Shown here: piece by piece, positions 4,932 to 5,463 of the stretch
Layout of the letters: each line of letters opens with the position of its first letter
How positions within the stretch are numbered: the stretch's first letter is position 1
Source: Lachnospiraceae bacterium UBA3863
GTDB lineage: Bacteria > Bacillota > Clostridia > Lachnospirales > Lachnospiraceae
Length of the DNA: 5,463 nt
Assembly: GCA_002392385.1 (NCBI GenBank)
Contig: DGGX01000019.1
Coordinates: 1-5,463, forward strand
Direction: 5' to 3'
Position numbers and translations under genes: made by a program
Notes under the pieces: model-generated
Databases searched by the model: none
Seen by the model: only the letters and a program-made list of their open reading frames with translations
What the model was told of the DNA's origin: nothing

Positions 4932-5463
4932 ATGGAAGACAAGGACAGAGTCGAGACTGAGGAGCTTCAGAAGGAAGCCCCCGAGGCGCAGGAGACCGGC
5001 GCGGAGACACAGGAGGCTCCCGCGGGAGCTGAGGAAACGGCCGCTGAGCAGCCGGAAGCCGCGCAGGAGACCCCGGACACCGATCAGCCGGCTGAGGAGG
5101 CCGCGCAGGCAGAGACAGCGCAGGCGGAGACCGGCGAGGACAAGGAGCCGGAACAGGCCGCCGACGGCAAGGAATCCGGAGGATTCTTCAGCCGCCTCAG
5201 GAAAGAGGACAAGGAGAAGGCAGCCCTGAAGGAGAAGGTCGCCGAGCTGGAGGACCGGGCACTCAGGCAGCTGGCCGAGTTTGAGAATTTCCGCCGCCGC
5301 ACCGAGAAGGAGAAGGAACAGCGATTCTCCATGGGCGAGAAGAACGTGATCGAGAAGATCCTTCCGGTGGTGGACAACTTCGAAAGAGGACTCGCCTCCA
5401 TGCCCGAGGAGGAGCGCGGGAACGCTTTTGCCAGCGGGATGGAGATGATCTACAAGCAGCTGA
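4932..5463 (+). CDS. grpE: Nucleotide exchange factor GrpE, 3' end outside window
   Basis: The frame runs from ATG 4932 without a stop to the right edge (177 full codons). AAAGGA (4918-4923) lies 8 bases upstream. GrpE is the dimeric cytosolic exchange factor that releases ADP from DnaK. Residues 1-75 are an acidic, low-complexity region of Glu, Ala, Gln, Thr and Pro, longer than in many GrpE proteins. The family core begins near residue 90 with the long-helix segment LKEKVAELEDRALRQLAEFE, then NFRRRTEKEKEQR, which matches the conserved AEFENxRxRTEKE signature, and VIEKILPVVDNFERGL. The missing part should contain the end of the four-helix bundle and the C-terminal beta domain that contacts DnaK. 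It lies 23 bases after hrcA and shares the CIRCE-controlled promoter. The order hrcA-grpE is the standard Gram-positive arrangement and predicts dnaK and dnaJ to the right. Confidence 0.96.
   Translation, partial: MEDKDRVETEELQKEAPEAQETGAETQEAPAGAEETAAEQPEAAQETPDTDQPAEEAAQAETAQAETGEDKEPEQAADGKESGGFFSRLRKEDKEKAALKEKVAELEDRALRQLAEFENFRRRTEKEKEQRFSMGEKNVIEKILPVVDNFERGLASMPEEERGNAFASGMEMIYKQL

Noticed and set aside
3826..5010. 394-residue open frame on the - strand
   Set aside because: It is antisense to hrcA and the start of grpE, rich in Leu/His/Gln as expected from a mirrored GC-rich coding frame, and would begin within grpE. The + strand proteins have clear family motifs.
5084..5401. 105-residue Ser/Ala-rich open frame on the - strand
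   Set aside because: It is the shadow of grpE; the + strand frame contains the conserved GrpE core and a proper ribosome binding site.

Overview
The window is GC-rich, all of its genes lie on the + strand, and the content fits a Gram-positive bacterium of the Clostridia, most likely a GC-rich Lachnospiraceae-type gut anaerobe. This is inferred from a CIRCE-controlled hrcA-grpE heat-shock operon, AGGAG-type ribosome binding sites, TTGACA/TATAAT promoters, an HrcA sequence of Lachnospiraceae character and a small Lys/Ala-rich protein whose C-terminus resembles the DUF6465 family known from that group. No species can be named from the sequence.

Layout. 1-766: the 3' part of a GNAT N-acetyltransferase gene whose reading frame is open to the left edge; residues upstream of the GNAT fold belong to a second module that starts outside the window. 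767-890: intergenic, with a good sigma-A-type promoter. 891-2084: PLP-dependent class I/II aminotransferase. 2134-2988: uppP (bacA), undecaprenyl-diphosphatase, probably co-transcribed with the aminotransferase. 2989-3174: intergenic, with a large hairpin overlapped by a promoter. 3175-3645: a small protein with a histone-H1-like basic tail and a DUF6465-like C-terminal domain, closed by a strong rho-independent terminator. 3770-3839: hrcA promoter and a perfect CIRCE operator. About 3865-4908: hrcA. 4932 to the right edge: the first 177 codons of grpE, running out of the window. dnaK and dnaJ would be expected next.

How the genes work together. HrcA binds CIRCE and represses its own operon; GrpE is the nucleotide exchange factor for DnaK, so hrcA-grpE forms an autoregulated stress unit. 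UppP recycles the C55 lipid carrier for peptidoglycan and is housekeeping. The small basic protein has its own promoter and terminator and so is a single-gene transcription unit. Nothing links the acetyltransferase or the aminotransferase functionally to the heat-shock operon.

No mobile element, CRISPR array, tRNA or rRNA was seen. Most of the window is ordinary core genome. The points most worth a second look are the basic-tail protein, the palindromes built into three promoters, the start-codon problem at hrcA where the first ATG lies inside CIRCE, and the cut-off two-module acetyltransferase.
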